A stretch of DNA of 64,000 nt from Mytilus californianus (GCF_021869535.1 NW_026262701.1:5409501-5473500); one strand, 5' to 3'. Positions 28,101-43,100 are shown, numbered from the stretch's first letter. The notes: generated by a model not told the origin, from the letters alone. Made by a program: numbers and translations.

Positions 28101-31100
28101 AAGGAGTCGTCTGATGATTTTGGTGCAAATAGGAAGTGGGTAGATTTTGCGCTGTCAAATTGTCTTAGATATAAAAATAATTAATGCATGTTATCCTAAT
28201 GTTCAATTTTAAGCCATTGCCGCCATGTTTATTAACGGACGAATAAAAAACACAAACTTTATACTAGATACCCTAAGGATCATTCTTTTCCAGTTTGGTT
28301 GAAAAAAGTTTTGTAGCTTAAGAGAGGAAGATGTTTTAAAAAGTTTATGACAACTGAGGCTAAGCGATGGCAATAGCTCATATGGTGTTTACAATTATTC
28401 TATATACCAAATTATAGTTGACCTATTGCTGATGAATCTAAGACACCAACCTTACGACCAAAAACTTCACATTGACCAATGAAACATGAAACTGAGGTCA
28501 AGGTCAGAAGAGCTCCGCCAGACTGACATGTACACCTTACAATCAATCTATACACATCATATAGTTGACTTATTGCTTAAAGATTCTGAGAAGCAGACCT
28601 AACCACAAAAACTGAACAGAAACCAATGAACCATGAAAACATACACAAAAATATATACCATAAAGAATCCAAGTGCAAGTCAAGAACAAGTTCACCTGTA
28701 TTAATATTTCATTAAAATAAAATAAAAAAAAAACATTTAGGAAGCTGTCATAATTAAGTTGGTTTAAAGACAATAGATGCAAAATTACAATTTTGAATCT
28801 TACTTTGTATCACAAGTATTAGGATCCAAATTATTTGGGAATATCTCCTGACAGTTTTGATTTGGACATGCAAATTCTTCTGTCGCTACAAGTCCATGGA
28901 AACATTTCCTACATATCACATGATCACAAGGAAGTCTGACTGGAGCTCCCTCTATCAACATCTCACACTGGGTACATTTATCTTGCTGGCTGCAAAAAAA
29001 ACCAGCAAATAATGATGAAAAATGTAAATTTATAACTGCCAGGATAGTTTCCACTTTAAATGTGTTGACTGATTAGTCCAGATTTTCTCTCAGCTGATTC
29101 CTGGTTTAACTAGGATTGACATGAACAGTGTACACAAATTCATCATTCCTCTTTTCTTTTTAACCCTTATGGAAATAAAAATTAACTCTTTTATTTGTTG
29201 GATGTAAAATGTAAAAAGACAAAAACTTCAGGATTTGAGCTATTTAATTTCAATATAATATTAAATGAGCCTTGGCGAGTTTATTATTACTATTTGAATT
29301 AAATAACGAGAGTTGTTATCAAGCAATATCCAATTCTCACGAGTTGTTAAACCTATTTCTCTTATGGTCAACACTCTCATTGTGTTAAATCAAAAATTCC
29401 CCGAATCGTTGATCTAGTCTTTTGCACATACAAGTATGACGTCATATTTCCTGTTCTGGCGACAAACTTTAACATCACACATTTTAAAACTTTTTGTGTG
29501 CTTAAGAATGTAATGAAATTTGACAAAAAGAAGATTTTCAGGTGAAAAGTGTGAATGTTTTGTATATTATTGAAGAAATCACTTAAGTCTGTTGCCATGG
29601 ATGAAATGTACATCATCTTAATCTTTGAAAGTCATCAATGACCCAACGAAAAACCAATTGAAATGTTGAAATTTCGTCTCATGACGCTTGATAAGCCAAT
29701 GAAATTAAAGCAGTTTTCATATCACATTTTCGTATCACACTCTGTGCATTGTGATACGAGAAATATCTCTTCATGAAAAAAATAGATAACAGGCCAAAAC
29801 CATAAGAGAATAACATTTTAACATACAAAAAAAAAAATAAGGGGATGCCCTTGATATAATGAAAACTATACATTCACTTGTATAAGACATTTTAATTTGT
29901 GATTTTCAAATCTATGAAAAGTATGCATTCCATTCAGTATTTATATTTCCACTTAAGAAAAATTTCACATCCAAAGAATGTTAGGACTTTCATATTGTCA
30001 TGGTCAATGTATAATTATGTGATGCCAGTATTTTTTTCGTACCCAAAGCACTGTGTCACTATATCCTTGTTGCAGAGTTTCAAGAAGTCCGCAACTTTCT
30101 TGAGTGACTGGATTGTTTTCATATCAGCCTTCTGTCTGAGCAACTGGAAAATAAATTGTGAATGTGTATAAATTGTAGGTTGGTATCTTTAGTGACAAGA
30201 AAAGAGATGTTTTTTTTTAATGAAAGATCTGAACACAGCTGCATATATGATTATTTGAAAGTAATTGTTACTAGTAAGATTTTCTTGCCATGCATATTTA
30301 GAAAACAGGCTATGGTTAAGGATAACAAAATTTGTATACCTTAACTATAGCCTGTTTTCTAAATGTGCATGGCAAGCAAAATCTAACTAGAAACAATTAC
30401 TACAAAATCGATACACTGTATACAGTATTGTCATCTACACTCTAATGATAAATAATCCTACAAAGTATGAGATCTTTCTAGCAAAGAGTCTCAGAGGAGT
30501 TGTGTTCACAAGTTGTCATTGTGTATCCTTATCAAAATAAAGAGCTGCGCCATGAGCACATGATACGCCCGTCACCAAGTTGACAGTTTTCGACAATTTT
30601 TCAACTAATAAAATTCCATAACTCCGCAATGTCATATCGGAAATTAATAAAAAACAAAAGGGAGCTTATTTCAATAGATAAAACAAGTCACCAAAGTTTC
30701 ATAACTGCTTAAAGCGTTTTTGAGTTATTGTCCGAAATACTGGAAAATCCCACTTTTTTTTATGAATAAAGTCCCAATACTCGGAAACGAAAAATCTAGA
30801 ATTTATAAAAATAGAAAGGGAGCTTACATCAATATATATATAAATAATTCACCAAAGTTTCATGAAAATTGGTGAAAGTGTTTTTGAGTTGTTGTCCTAC
30901 ATGTTGACAATGGACGAACAGACAGAGGGACGGACGTACAACGGTAAACCATAATACGTCCCGTAAACAGGCGAATAAAATTGATAGTTTAGCATGGTCA
31001 AGATAATATAATTAAGGAATAACACAGTAATGTATTTGAAGAGTTGTTATTCTCTACAAAATTAAACAATTCAAATGTCATAGAAATTTCTACTGCAATT

Positions 31101-34100
31101 GGGCAAAGTTGTTGCCAATGAATGGACAGTTAATCGTTGCATCAACAGCAAAATTCATTCAATCAAAATTGGTGTGACATGACTCATTGCATATGAATGA
31201 CAAAGCTTTCAAGAAAACAATATATCTTAATATCAGTGTGTTTCAGTCAAAAGGAAAAAGAAGTTTTTAAAGGTAATAGTCCATAATCTGTGAAAACTGT
31301 CTAAACCAAACCCTGATAAAAACTGAATTTCACGCTCAACAGAACTAATTTCTAAGTCAAAGTATCTGACCCTGGCAAAAGCCATTTCTGAACATCACAA
31401 TATAACATTTTTAGTTTTTACAATACTCCTTTTTTATTAAAGGTGCCAACTACATCTAAGTTACATTATTAACTGATAAGCTACTCACACCCCAGAGTGT
31501 CAATAACATTTATGTTACATTATTTACTGATAAGTTACTCAAGCCCCAGAGTGTCAATAACATCTAAGTTACATTATTAACTGATAAGTTACTCAGTTAC
31601 TCACGCCCTAGAGTGTCAATAACATCTAAGATACATTATTTACTGATAAGTTACTCATGCCCCAGAGTGCCAATAACATCGATGTTACATTATTTACTGA
31701 TAAGTTACTCACGCACCAGAGTGTCAATAACATTTATGTTACATTATTTACTGATAAGTTACTCACGCCCCAGAGTGTCAATAACATTTATGTTACATTA
31801 TTTACTGATAAGTTACTCAAGCCCCAGAGTGTCAATAACATCTAAGTTACATTATTAACTGATAAGTTACTCAGTTACTCACGCCCTAGAGTGTCAATAA
31901 CATCTAAGATACATTATTTACTGATAAGTTACTCATGCCCCAGAGTGCCAATAACATCAATGTTACATTATTTACTGATAAGTTACTCACGCACCAGAGT
32001 GTCAATAACATCTAAGTTACATTATTTAATGATAAGTTACTCACGCCCGAGAGTGTCAATAACATTTATGTTACATTATTTACTGATAAGTTACTCATGC
32101 CCCAGAGTGTCAATAACATTTATGTTACATTATTTACTGATAAGTTACTCACGCCCCAGAGTGTCAATAACATTTATGTTACATTATTTACTGATAAGTT
32201 ACTCACGCCCCAGGGTGTCAATAACATTTATGTTACATTATTTACTGATAAGTTACTCACACCCCAGAGTGCCAATAACATTTATGTTACATTATTTACT
32301 GATAAGTTACTCATGCCCCAGAGTGCCAGTAACATTTATGTTACATTATTTACTGATAAGTTACTCACGCCCCAGAGTGTCAATAACATTTATGTTACAT
32401 TATTTACTGATAAGTTACTCACGCCCCAGGGTGTCAATAACATTTATGTTACATTATTTACCAATAAGTTACTCATGCCCTACAGTGCCAATAACATCCA
32501 TGTTACATTATTTACTGATAAGTTACTCATGCCCCAGAGTGCCAATAACATCGATGTAACATTATTTACTGATAAGTTACTCACGCCCAAGAGTGTCAGT
32601 AACATCTATGTTACATTATTTACTGATAAGTTACTCACGCCCCAGAGTGTCAGTAACATCAATGTTACATTATTTACTGATAAGTTACTCACGCCCAAGA
32701 GTGTCAGTAACATCTATGTTACATTATTTACTGATAAGTTACTCACGCCCCAGAGTGTCAGTAACATCTATGTTACATTATTTACTGATAAGTTACTCAC
32801 ACCCCAGAGTGTCAGTAACATTTATGTTACATTATTTACTGATAAGTTACTCACGCCCCAGAGTGTCAATAACATTTATGTTACATTATTTACCAAGAAG
32901 TTACTCATGCCCTAGAGTGCCAATAACATCGATGTCACATTATTTACTGATAAGTTACTCATGCCCCACAGTGCCAGTAACATTTATGTTACATTATTTA
33001 CTGATAAGTTACTCATGCCCCAGAGTGTCAATAACATCTAAGTTACACTATTAACTGATAAGTTACTCACGCCCCAGAGTGTCAATAACATTTATGTTAC
33101 ATTATTTACTGATGTTTACTCACACCCAAGAGTGTCAGTAACATCGATGTAACTTTATTTACTGATAAGTTACTCATGCCCCAGAGTGTCAATAACATCT
33201 AAGTTACACTATTAACTGATAAGTTACTCACCGCCCAGAGTGTCAATAACATTTATGTTACATTATTTACTGATGTTTACTCACGCCCAAGAGTGTCAGT
33301 AACATCTATGTTACATTATTTACTGATGTTTACTCACGCCCCAGAGTGTCAATAACATCTATATTACATTATTTACTGATAAGTTACTCACGCCCCAGAG
33401 TGCCAGTAACATTTATGTTACATTATTTACTGATAAGTTACTCACACCCCAGAGTGCCAGTAACATTTATGTTACATTATTTACTGATAAGTTACTCACG
33501 CCCCAGAGTGCCAGTAACATTTATGTTACATTATTTACTGATAAGTTACTCACACCCCAGAGTGCCAGTAACATTTATGTTACATTATTTGCTGATAAGT
33601 TACTCACACCCCAGAGTGCCAATAACATTGATGTTACATTATTTACTGATAAGTTACTCACACCCCAGAGTGCCAGTAACATTTATGTTACATTATTTAC
33701 TGATAAGTTACTCACGCCCCAGAGTGCAAATAACATCTAAGTAACATTATTTACTGATAAGTTACTCACACCTCAGAGTGCCAATAACATTGATGTTACA
33801 CTATTTACTGATAAGTTACTCACGCCCTAAAGTGTCAGTAACATTTATGTTACATTATTTACTGATAAGTTACTCACGCCCCAGAGTGCAAATAACATCT
33901 AAGTTACATTATTTACTGATAAGTTACTCACACCTCAGAGTGCCAATAACATTGATGTTACACTATTTACTGATAAGTTACTCACGCCCTAAAGTGTCAG
34001 TAACATTTATGTTACATTATTTACTGATAAGTTACTCACGCCCCAGAGTGCAAATAACATCTAAGTTACATTATTTACTGATAAGTTACTCACACCTCAG

Positions 34101-37100
34101 AGTGCCAATAACATTGATGTTACACTATTTACTGATAAGTTACTCACGCCCTAAAGTGTCAGTAACATTTATGTTACATTATTTACTGATAAGTTACTCA
34201 CGCCCCAGAGTGTCAATAACATCTAAGTTACATTATTTACTGATAAGTTACTCACGCCCCAGAGTGTCATGCATCGTTTGATATCAAGGTCTTCTTTCCC
34301 AGTACTGCATACATGTTCTATCAATAACTTTACCACCACTGCTCTGGTCCACTGATACCTTATAATAATATATTGAATGCGTGACTATTTAAATGATTCA
34401 AGGATTGAATTTAAATAATAAATCTGTAATAAGTCACAAATCATATTGAAGAAATTTCTATTGCTTAAACAGGTAAAGATAAAAAATCTAAGAAAATTAA
34501 TTAATACCTTGCTTCTTCTATTCCTTTTGCACACCTCTCCCCATACTGATAGCATTTGTCGTCTAATTCCTGATTAAAATGTCCAAAAATCCTTTCCACA
34601 ACTGGTCTGTAATCACACATTAGCCTCATCCATTTTGTCCGACCTTCTGTCATATTCAGCTCATCTCTATTCGGCTCAAGTTTACCAATTAACATGTGAA
34701 GCGCTAGTATATCTAATGTCTGAAAAAAAAATGCCTTGTAAACAATACTATGTTACCCATGTGTTAACAAATTACTGACATGACAATGATTGTGGCCTGG
34801 GATAGGCTTATAGAGCAGTCAATAATAGTGATGTTGAATTACAACTTTAAATGATTTTGAATAAAAGACATATTTGATGTCCAAGATATATATAGGGAGG
34901 GTTGGCACCTTCAAACTAGTTTATCCCAGACAAATTCTGTATGTGTCTGTTCCAAGTCAGGAGCCTGTAATTCAGTGGTTGCCGTTTGTTGCTGTGTATC
35001 ATATTTGTTTTTCGTTCATTATTTTGTACATAAATTAGGCCGTTAGTTTTCTCGTTTAAATTGTTTTGCATTTGTCATTTCAGGGCCTTTAATTGCTGAC
35101 TATGCGGTATGGGTTTTGCTCATTGTTGAAGGCCGTAGTTGTTAATTAATGTGTCATTTGGTCTCTCGTGGAGAGTTGTCTCATTGGCAATCATACCACA
35201 TCTTCTTATTTTTATATAACACAAGTTTTTTATACATTTTGGCCGTTAGTGCCTTTTTCATTGGAATTAAATTACAATATTAAAACAACAATTACATCGC
35301 TTGGATACATTACATTACAATAACTTCTATGACGTTCCTTTGCCACGCTTTTTCCTTTTTCATAATTTTTTTTACTACCGTTCATACATAGTGTTCAGTC
35401 CGTCCGGCTCTAAAGTTATTAATCTTTAATCCAAAAAGCTTCTTTAATTTCTGTGCCAAATACTCTTTCTATAGCAGTGACTTTAAATTTTCAACCGAAC
35501 TGTATGAAGTGGTTTGCTACTGGATTGTCTGTTTTGTTTGTTCTTATTTTTGAAAAGTTCAATAACATCCTTTGATACAGTGTATCACCTAGTTGTCTTA
35601 CATAGATAAGTTTTTCGCATTTTGTACAGTTAATTGCATACATTTTGCCCACAGTTTTACAGTCTATTTGTCCCTGAATGGTACCGCTATATTCTTTTCC
35701 TGTGTTATCACAGAATACTTTGGTTTCATTAATGTGTGAACATAATGTGCATCCAACATTGTAGATGAGAATAGAATTCATGACAAAAATCCATTTTTTG
35801 TTGATCTTGTATTGCTGATCCTTTAGTATGTTTACTTTCTTTCTATCTTCTTTAGTTTTTGCTCAAAATACAAAAGGGGGTAAAAAAAATCTCATTTAAG
35901 GGCAACCACTCCTATAAAGAGTGATAGTCTACTAACTATATCAGCAAATTTTGACTTGTTTGTAGATCTTGCCTTGCTGATCATTTTTGTTATTTAAAGT
36001 TTCTATTTTTCTATAATAATTTTAATCATAAGTCAAAACGCAAAAAAATTGGTAAAATTTGTCATTAAAGGGCAATAACGAGTTGTCGGACGATTTCCTC
36101 CATATTGCTTTAATTGCAGATCTTGTCTTGCTGATCATTTTTTCTTATTTAAGTTTCTATCTATCTATTATGATTTTTAAGATATAAGGCAAAAACGCAA
36201 AAAATTGGTAAAAATCGTCATCAATGGGCAACAACTCTAATAAGGAGTCGACTGACAATTTTGACCATGCAGGCTTATTTGTAGATCTTGTCTACTGATA
36301 ATTTTTTCAGTTTTAAAAATTTTCTCTGTAACTATTATATTTTTCATGATAATAGGCAAAAATGAAAAAATATGGTAAAATTTGTCATTTAAGGGCAATA
36401 ACTCCTATAAGAAGTCAACTGACTGTTTTGACATAAATAGACAATTTTTGTAGAGCTCAACATTTCAAACATTTCTGCCCTTGTTAGATTTTCTCTTTTA
36501 TAAACAGTTTTCAAAATAATAGACAAAACTTGCATTTTACCCCTATAACTTGGTTGGCAGGCGGGGTCATTAGACATTTTTTTTTTAAAACTAGAAACCC
36601 CAATGATAACTGTGGCCAAGTTTGGTTAAATTTGGTACAGTAGTTTCAGAGAAGATTTTTTTAAAAGTTAACGGACAACAGACGACGGATGTCAAGTAAT
36701 GAGAAAAGCACACTTGGCCCTTTAGGCCAGGTGAGCTAAAAATGACAAAGTTCACCATCTAGTCATCTGTAGAAAAAGTTGGACAGAAATTAAAATCCTA
36801 ATAATATTCAAACCCTTAGTTTATGAAATATCACCCTGCATGATAATAAAGGTTCTACATTAAATCTCTCCTGATTTTGATATAAAATAACAAGAATGTG
36901 TCCATAGTACATGGATGCCCCACTCGCACTATCATTTTCTATGTTCAGTGGACCGTGAAATTGAGGTCAAAACTCTAATTTGGCATTAAAATTAGAAAGA
37001 TCATATCATAGGGAACATGTGTACTAAGTTTTAAGTTGATTGGACTTCAACTTCATCAAAAACTACCTTGACCAAAAACTTTATCCTGAAAAACTTTAAC

Positions 37101-40100
37101 CTGAAGCGGGACAGACGGACGAACCAACGAACGGACGCACAGACTGAAAAACATAATGCCCTTAAATGGGGCATAAAAAAGAAATAAGAGTCTAAATCAT
37201 TAAAATTGCTTACAATTTCCTCTTCAGTTACTAAATAAGCTGTTGACTGTTTCTGCTGATAATCCAGGGTCCTCTGGCTGCATCCTGGCCATACATGTAC
37301 AATGTTTGAAAAGTTTTTAAATCGGGTGTCATGTTGAATAAAAGTCATATGACAACCTACAATGGATGGTAGCATTCTTCCAAACTCTCCATGAATCAGA
37401 TGTCGACATCCAATTACTACACTTTCACACATCAGCTATTATAAGAAGATTATATGAATCAGTTGAAAAATATTCTAAGCTATAAAAAAAACATACAAAC
37501 ATTTACTGCTTACTAAAGAATTAAATCAATTATTAATTCGTAAAGTCTTACATTGTTCAAAAATAGTGCTGATCAAACTTTGATTCATGAGTTAACAAAA
37601 TATTTCATGAATATTCAGTTTTTAGGAATATTAGTTTTCTGTCAATAAGGTATTGTCATTTTAGACCTTTAGTAGAACCAAGCAATGACAATAAGAGCAC
37701 TTTGAGTTCACCAATGTGTTTTCATGGGGTTACTGTTGATCAATCATTAGTTTTCTGTGCAGTGTTTGGGATATATTGTCTTTTCATTCATTGTTTGGCC
37801 ATGCTGTTGTCCTTTCTTCCTCCCATAAAATTATCTTATTTTTCAAAGAAAAAAACACAATAGTTTTCTACTTTTTACTATTTATAATTTGAATGTAAGC
37901 ATACATGTATTACATTCATATAGTTTCTCAATCATTATGTGTTACTTTTAATTTAGTTGTCTCAGTACTTTATTTTTCAAATAAATTGTGATAATAACTT
38001 ACACTACATTCCTCATCTGACTGCACAGGATAAACCATATGAATGAAATCTTTAAGATATGCCTTTAGTACATCATGGATATATGTACCCTCTATACTGT
38101 CAAGTAGTCTACCCAATGGTATTGACTGGAAGATTTCTGAAGCCTTCATCACCACATCATAATAACTGTCTGTAAAGTAGAAGTAGGCATGTACAAAACA
38201 ACAAAGTATAAATATAAATATGAGATATGTCAATGAAGAATCAATTCAACAAATAAAGAGCTGCGCCATGAGCGCATGATACGACCATCGCTTTTCAACG
38301 AATAAAGTTCCATAAAGTTTCATGAAAACTGCTCAAAGCATTTTTGAGTTTTTGTCCCAAATCTGGAATATCCCCCTTTTTTATGAATAAAGTCCCAATA
38401 CTCCATAATGTAAAATCAGAAAATTTAAAAAATTGAAAGGGAACTTATGTCAATATACATGTATATCTGAACAATTCACCAAAGTTTCATGAAAATTGTT
38501 TAAAGTGTTTTGGAGTTATAGTCAGAAAACTGGAAAATCCCCCATTTTTTAGGAATAACTCGGAAATATAAAATCTAAAATTTATAGAAAATGAAAGGGA
38601 GCTTATGTCATTAGATATAAACAACTCACCAAAGTTTCATGTAAATTGGTTAAAAAGTTTTTGAATTATTGTCCGACATGTTGACGATGGACGGATGACA
38701 ACTGTACACCATAATATGTCCCATAAACGGGCGTAATATAAAAACAATAAAAATATTTAAAAAAAAAACATCCAACAGGTACAAATTGTAAGTATTGTAG
38801 CAAAGATTTGACACCTTCTTCCTTACATGACACAAATTACACACATTTGTGTTTATTTCAATTAGAAGACTGATGCTGAGCTCTAGATGTGCTTTACTTT
38901 TTTCCTCATTTGGTTAATGTTATATTGATGTTTCCAGTATTTATTTATCATATAAAATAAATTGGTTTTAGTATTATTTTAGGAATTGCATCAAATAATT
39001 GAAAGGGTTTGTTTAATCTAGCAATCAACATTCATAAAGTTTTGTATGAGGTGGGATTTGGAGCCTGTTCAGTTGTTATCCTACACTGTACTCTAACTTT
39101 TAGTGAGTAGTATTCCATACCTGCCAACCTCTGAAACCTTCAAAGAGGGAGATTTTGCGGGAACGACATTTTCAAGTGAAAAATATGACCTGTTTATTTA
39201 TTCATTTACAAAACATAAATAAGAGTAAATAGATATACTTTATTTCTTCAATCATGGTTATATCCTATAAAAGGTGTGTTCGTTTGTTTTTTACTTTTTT
39301 TCAATATCTTTGACATTCATATGTCCCTTCAGGCCAGCATACATCAAAGATATGTCTGTTTCAAGTGATCATCTTTAATGTCAAGAATGGTGCAATATAT
39401 GTATGGGTATGTATTTTGTTAACTCAGCTGCATGTAAGAACTAGAGGCTCTAAAGAGCCTGTGTCGCTCACCTTGGTCTATGTGCATATTAAACAAAGGA
39501 CACAGATGGATTCATGACAAAATTGTGTTTTGGTGATGGTGATGTGTTTGTAGATCTTACTTTACTGAACATTCTTGCTCCTTACTATTATCGCTATCTA
39601 TAATGAACTTGGCCCGGTAGTTACAGTGGAAAATACTTTGTAAAAATTTACAAAAATTGTAAAAAATTGACTATAAAGGGCAATAACTCCTTAAGGGGTC
39701 AATTGACAATTTTGGTCATGTTGCCTTATTTGTAGATCTAACTTTGCTGTACATTTTTGCTGTTAACAGTTTATCTCTATCTATAACAATATTCAAGATA
39801 ATAACCAAAAGCTGCAAAATTTTCTTAAAATTACCAATTCAGGGGCAGCAACCCAACAACGGGTTGCCTGATTGGTCTGAAAATTTCAGGGCAGATAGAT
39901 CTTGACCTAATGAACAATTTTATCCTCATCAGATTTGCTCTAAATGCTTTGGTTTCAGAGATATGAGCCAAAAACTGCATTTTACCCTATGTACTATTTT
40001 TTAGCTATGTCGGCCATCTTGGTTCGCGGGCGGGGTCATCGGACACATTTTTTAAACTAGATACCCTAATGATGATTGTGGACAAGTTTGGTTAAATTTG

Positions 40101-43100
40101 TCTTAGTAGTTTCAGAGGAGAAGATTTTTGTAAAAAATTACAAAAAATTACGAAAAATGGTTAAAAATTGACTATAAAGGGCAATAACTCCTTAAGGGGT
40201 CAACTGACCATTTTGGTCAAGTTGACTTATTTGTAGATCTTACTTTGCTGAACATTATTGCTGTTTACAGTTTATCTCTATCTATAATAATGTTCAAGAT
40301 AATAACCAAAAACTGCAAAATTTCCTTAAAATTACCAATTCAGGGGCAGCAACCCAACAACGGGTTGCCTGATTGGTCTGAAAATTTCAGGGCAGATAGA
40401 TCTTGACCTAATGAACAATTTTATCATCATCAGATTTGCTCTTAATGCTTTGGTTTCAGAGATATGAGCCAAAAACTGCATTTTACCCTATGTACTATTT
40501 TTTAACCATGTCGGCCATCTTGGTTCGCGGGCGGGGTCATCGGACACATTTTTTAAACTAGATACCCCAATGATGATTGTGGCCAAGTTTGGTCAAATTT
40601 GGCCCAGTAGTTTCAGAGGAGAAGATTTTTGTAAAAGTTTACGGACGACGGACGACGGACGCAGGACGACGGACGCCAAGTGATGAGAAAAGCTCACTTG
40701 ACCTTTCAGGTCAGGTGAGCTAAAAATGATCAATATATTTTAGAAAAGGTGTTTACAATGATACAGCTGAAAAATCACATATCAAATTTATGAAATATGT
40801 ACTAAGTGTAAATAAGAAATCAAGTAATCTTGCTGTGTCTTCTGAACTAGGGAGATACCCAATGTATTTTAATATTATATTAGCAATGTTAAAATATTAT
40901 CATCGACTAGATAATTCTAAGAACATGTTATTATATGATGCATATTTATGTAGTAAAGAACTTCACAATAATAAAGTGAATACATGGTTCTCAAGTATAG
41001 ACTGTATTTTACAAAAAGCTGGGCATACAAACATGTAATTTAAAAACCACTATCTACTCTTTCACAAAATTTGTCAAAGATAAGCTATATAAAAACAATC
41101 TTCATTTCTGGAAGGAAAATAGACATAAAGTATTACAATCAGATCAAGGTAAACTTAATATCTATTTTTCCTTTAAAACTCTATTTTGTTTTGAAAAATA
41201 TTTGGATCTAAAAGATTTTAGATTAAGGCAATCAGTCTGTAAGATTAGAATAAGCTCTCATCCATTAAGGATTGAGACTGATTGATATGCCAAAATTTAT
41301 GTGAAGAGAACACTTAGAAAATGTTTATACTGTACATTAAATAAAGTTGAGGATGAGATACACTTTGTGACTGAATGTCCACTATATGTTGATAATAGAA
41401 ATGAGTTTTTTACTGAAATTTCTTTAACTTGCAATAATTTTCAATCTTAAGACAATTTTTCAAAGTTTTCGTGGCTATTTACACAAGAAAATTTAAATGT
41501 ATATAAATGTTTGGGAAAGTATTTATCTAAAAATCTAGAGATAAGGAGAAGTTCAAAGATAATAAATGCAAATTAGCCACAAATATACATATTTTGAGTG
41601 GTATATGATTTTCAATGGTATATTTTTAAGATGTGAATTATATTAACTGATTCTGTCCTGGCCTTTTATAGCATTTTTAATAGTGTTAAACGGTGTTGTT
41701 TTCTTATATGTCTCTAAATTTATGTCTAATCTTTTGTACTTGTATGTAATGTGATGAAGGCTCTTTATAAGGCCCTGTAATTGGAAATGAAATATTCTTA
41801 TTCTTATTCTTAGTCTTATGTATGAACAGTCACATTATAATCACCGTGGTGAAATACATCTCTTATAAATTTCAATTTAAACATTGAATACTTTAAACAG
41901 GATCAAACAGGGGAAGTAACCTGAAATTTCTTTGAAGTGTTTTCAAATAACAAAGCTTGAGGTAAAAGTCGTTTATGATCGTTAATTAGTATTATGTTTG
42001 ACACCCAAGCTGTCATGTGAAGCCATTTAATTTTCACATGGACTGTGATTTACAGGTAAAAAATACCCTCATCAGTGACACAAAAACGTTATTAATGTTG
42101 ACTGGTCAATTCAAGGTAAAATATCCAAAAGCGGGAGATTCGATACTCCCGCGCAGGAGGAGACCGGCAAGCGGGAGATTTCCAGAATTTCGTCATTTCA
42201 GCGGGAATCTCCAGCTCAAAACGGGAGGGTTGGCAGGTATGGTATTCTAAGATATGTCTTTGAGTGTTCCTGATGAAGATAAATCCAGGAAAGTGTTTTG
42301 GAGGCATAAAATTTATGAAATGTTATTTTCGTTTTATAGATTAAACAGTTTACTAATCTACCTTTGATATCTTTTGCATCAATAGTTTTTCTTAAGACTT
42401 CTTCAATCTGCCCAAAAATAATCCAGGAAAATGGCATACTGGCTGAAAACAGTTTTCCATCCATAGAAGTTGTTTTCACAGAAACTTCATGCAGTTCTTT
42501 ATGTCTTTTTGGTGATACCATTAATGAATATTTCAGATTTGTCAATTCTGGATCGTTCAAAATTTGTGACCAAAGATTAAACTGCCAATCATTTTGGTTT
42601 CTATTAGCTAGTATATCTAGATTTTTGTTTGTGTCTATGAAGGCTATAATACCAGCTAAAACAGGAATAACTTTAGATTCCAAACACTGAAGGGCAAAGT
42701 TCCTAAAAAAGAATATGTATACTATAGAATGATTGCATACAAAAAGTTAATGTTTTAGATTTTAAGGCTTTTTTCAGTCCAATTTTGTGTGATACAAAGA
42801 AAACTACACCATAGAATTCTAAGATAAAATATGAGAAGATAGCTCTAATTCTATGCTTTCAGATAAGAAACAGAAAAAATGGGGTCACCAGACTCATTTT
42901 CTTGCTTCATAATAAAATAGGTAAATTCACAACATCTTGTATTTTTAAAGTTACTTTATCTGAGTTACCTCCCCTTTCATATGAGTTATCTCCCCTTATG
43001 TGACAAAGTTGAAAAAAAATGAATCAAACAAAAATATTTTTACAGCCGTAAATACGATAAAACACAAACTTTTCTATATTAACATGAAAAGTCTTACACA

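Larger units (their letters stand above)
39115..42242. mobile_element. composite terminal-inverted-repeat element, 3.1 kb
   Basis: Ends CCATACCTGCCAACC (39115) and its inverted copy GGTTGGCAGGTATGG (42228-42242) are perfect over 15 bp, flanked by a TATT direct repeat (39111-39114 and 42243-42246). Sub-terminal sequence is rich in gcgggaga motifs. It has been invaded by an AGGTGAGCT-type repeat and a LINE 3' end. Family not recognised; the window's last bases (cctgccaact) look like the start of another copy. Confidence 0.7.

Noticed and set aside
31441-34268. CRISPR array
   Set aside because: Units are contiguous with no unique spacers, and the organism is an animal.
31613-34281. Long plus-strand ORFs (up to 272 codons) with 18-residue repeats, as a repetitive secreted protein gene
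   Set aside because: They arise because the minisatellite unit is 54 bp. All plus-strand frames share the same period, there is no splice or start context, and the minus-strand gene explains the locus.
42364-42690. 108-codon plus-strand ORF as a gene
   Set aside because: It is the antisense of E19, whose peptide is recognisably RNF213.
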